A stretch of 64,000 nt of DNA. It comes from Virgibacillus sp. NKC19-16. GTDB taxonomy: Bacteria > Bacillota > Bacilli > Bacillales > Amphibacillaceae. The notes beneath the pieces are model-generated. The model had not been told where the DNA came from, ran no database searches, and saw only the letters and a list, made by a program, of their open reading frames with translations. Below are positions 63,441 through 64,000 of the stretch, piece by piece; position 1 is the stretch's first letter, and each line of letters starts with the position of its first letter. The stretch is taken from assembly GCF_021560035.1 (NCBI RefSeq), contig NZ_CP074373.1, forward strand, positions 864,001 to 928,000. The letters are read 5' to 3'. The position numbers and the translations under genes are program-made.

Positions 63441-63551
63441 GATAAAAAGTCGTGAACAGCCGATAAAATGCCATCAACCGCTGATAAAAGTCCCCGAAAA
63501 GCTGATAAAGTATGAGGTTCCGCTGAAAAAACAGTCCGAAACGCTGATAAA
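63441..63551. repeat. 21-bp imperfect tandem array (GATAAA family), six units
   Basis: GATAAA (one copy GAAAAA) occurs at 63441, 63462, 63483, 63504, 63525 and 63546, always 21 bases apart, usually preceded by CGCT or GCT. Other positions vary. A seventh degenerate unit may start near 63420. It lies between the divergent P1 peptidase and ribD promoters. The sequence is unrelated to the array at 4776, but the period is the same. Confidence 0.88.
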
Positions 63552-63619
63552 TGCCGAACTACCATCTCGCACCAACTGTCGATTAACCCAGCAAATAAAC
63601 ATTCACTCAAACGCTATTT

Positions 63620-63649
63620 TTGCATTTTCCCAGAAGTCAGTGCTATACT
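63620..63649 (+). promoter_or_regulatory. promoter of the riboflavin operon
   Basis: TTGCAT, an 18-base spacer and TATACT with an upstream TG (extended -10), ending 21 bases before the FMN aptamer. Confidence 0.6.
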
Positions 63650-63670
63650 ATAGAAAATCAAATACGCAAT

Positions 63671-63812
63671 ATTCCTTCGGGGTCGGGTGAAATTCCCAAT
63701 CGGCGGTGATGAAATCAATTCTTAGTCCGCGACCCGTATGGTTATGAAAACCAAGCGGTGGATCTGGTGAAACTCCGGAACCGACAGTTATAGTCTGGAT
63801 GGGAGAAGGAAT
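63671..63812 (+). promoter_or_regulatory. FMN riboswitch (RFN element)
   Basis: P1 is ATTCCTTC with GAAGGAAT. The conserved GGGGTCGGGTGAAATTCCCA, ATCGGCGGTGATG, AGTCCGCGACCCG, GGTGGATCTGGTGAAACTC and GACAGTTATAGTCTGGATG blocks are all in order. FMN binding should end transcription at the terminator below, repressing riboflavin synthesis. Confidence 0.97.
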
Positions 63813-63926
63813 TTTTTAAGCAGCGAGTATGTTTCTAATCGAACAATGCATGGTTTTCATTATTCTGTCCATGTATCATTTTTAGATATACTTTTTTTAA
63901 AACTTGTTGATAAAAATTCTAACCCA

Positions 63927-63955
63927 GGCCTCTGAAGCGAATTCAGAGGCCTTTT
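63927..63955 (+). terminator. terminator of the FMN riboswitch
   Basis: GGCCTCTGAA and TTCAGAGGCC form a perfect 10-bp stem with a five-base loop, then four T, 20 bases before the ribD start. Confidence 0.9.
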
Positions 63956-63974
63956 AATCGTGAGGAGTGATTAT

Positions 63975-64000
63975 TTGAATGACGAAGATTATATGCGATA
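63975..64000 (+). CDS. ribD: start of ribD (diaminohydroxyphosphoribosylaminopyrimidine deaminase/reductase), cut by the window
   Basis: TTG 63975 follows GAGGAG and encodes MNDEDYMR before the window ends. This N-terminus and the FMN riboswitch upstream fit RibD, first gene of the riboflavin operon. Only eight codons are visible, so the call rests mostly on context. Confidence 0.7.

Noticed and set aside
63407-63610. 67-codon minus-strand frame with LSAxxxx repeats
   Set aside because: Reverse reading of the 21-bp GATAAA array; both strands are open only because the period is a multiple of three.

Overview
The window is a low-to-moderate G+C Gram-positive chromosome segment from the Bacillaceae, probably a halotolerant Oceanobacillus/Virgibacillus/Lentibacillus-type bacterium. 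This inference rests on strong AGGAGG ribosome sites, frequent TTG/GTG starts, guanine riboswitches, an OpuD-type betaine transporter, acidic secreted proteins, and a backbone that follows the Bacillus subtilis order yeaC-yeaD-yebA-guaA-pbuG ... yebE-purEKBCSQLFMNHD-yerABC-pcrB-pcrA-ligA-yerH-gatCAB-dgkB-rlmCD. No rRNA, tRNA, CRISPR array, prophage or complete insertion sequence was seen.

Layout. 0.1-4.6 kb: MoxR ATPase, DUF58 and transglutaminase operon. 4.6-8.4 kb: guaA and pbuG, each behind a guanine riboswitch. 8.3-24.2 kb: accessory block with a HAD phosphatase lacking a normal start codon, a GNAT, an MNT/HEPN toxin-antitoxin pair, MFS transporter, amidotransferase, msrA, MOSC protein, a matrix-like operon (large subtilisin, TapA-like protein, SipW, TasA/CalY-like protein), a MITE-like repeat and an OpuD transporter. 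24.3-38.5 kb: an SDR and then the full purine operon with PurR boxes, promoter, guanine riboswitch and terminator in front of purE. 38.5-48.8 kb: phosphodiesterase, YerA, YerB, YerC, PcrB, PcrA, LigA, CamS. 49-50.5 kb: an RRNPP-type quorum-sensing cassette, made of a helix-turn-helix/TPR receptor and, 12 bases later, a 47-residue secreted pro-peptide. 50.7-60.3 kb: gatCAB, dgkB, rlmCD, dus, ctaB and small genes. 60.3-64 kb: RNase H-like YpeP, remnants of a DUF4097 gene in opposite orientations, a DUF6933 protein, a P1 peptidase, then an FMN riboswitch leading to the first codons of ribD.

Themes. (1) Purine control is layered: three guanine aptamers, and PurR box pairs at purE and pbuG with identical geometry. 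(2) Short imperfect arrays with a constant period of about 21 bp but unrelated sequence lie in at least three intergenic gaps; a fourth gap carries a 52-bp array. (3) Five conserved genes (msrA, purM, purH, yerA, yjdJ-like) each need one extra base in or beside a short homopolymer to regain family length and C-terminus. This looks like a systematic one-base-loss sequencing or assembly error more than biology, and it should be settled before purine auxotrophy is claimed. (4) The RRNPP cassette is the best candidate for an undescribed system.
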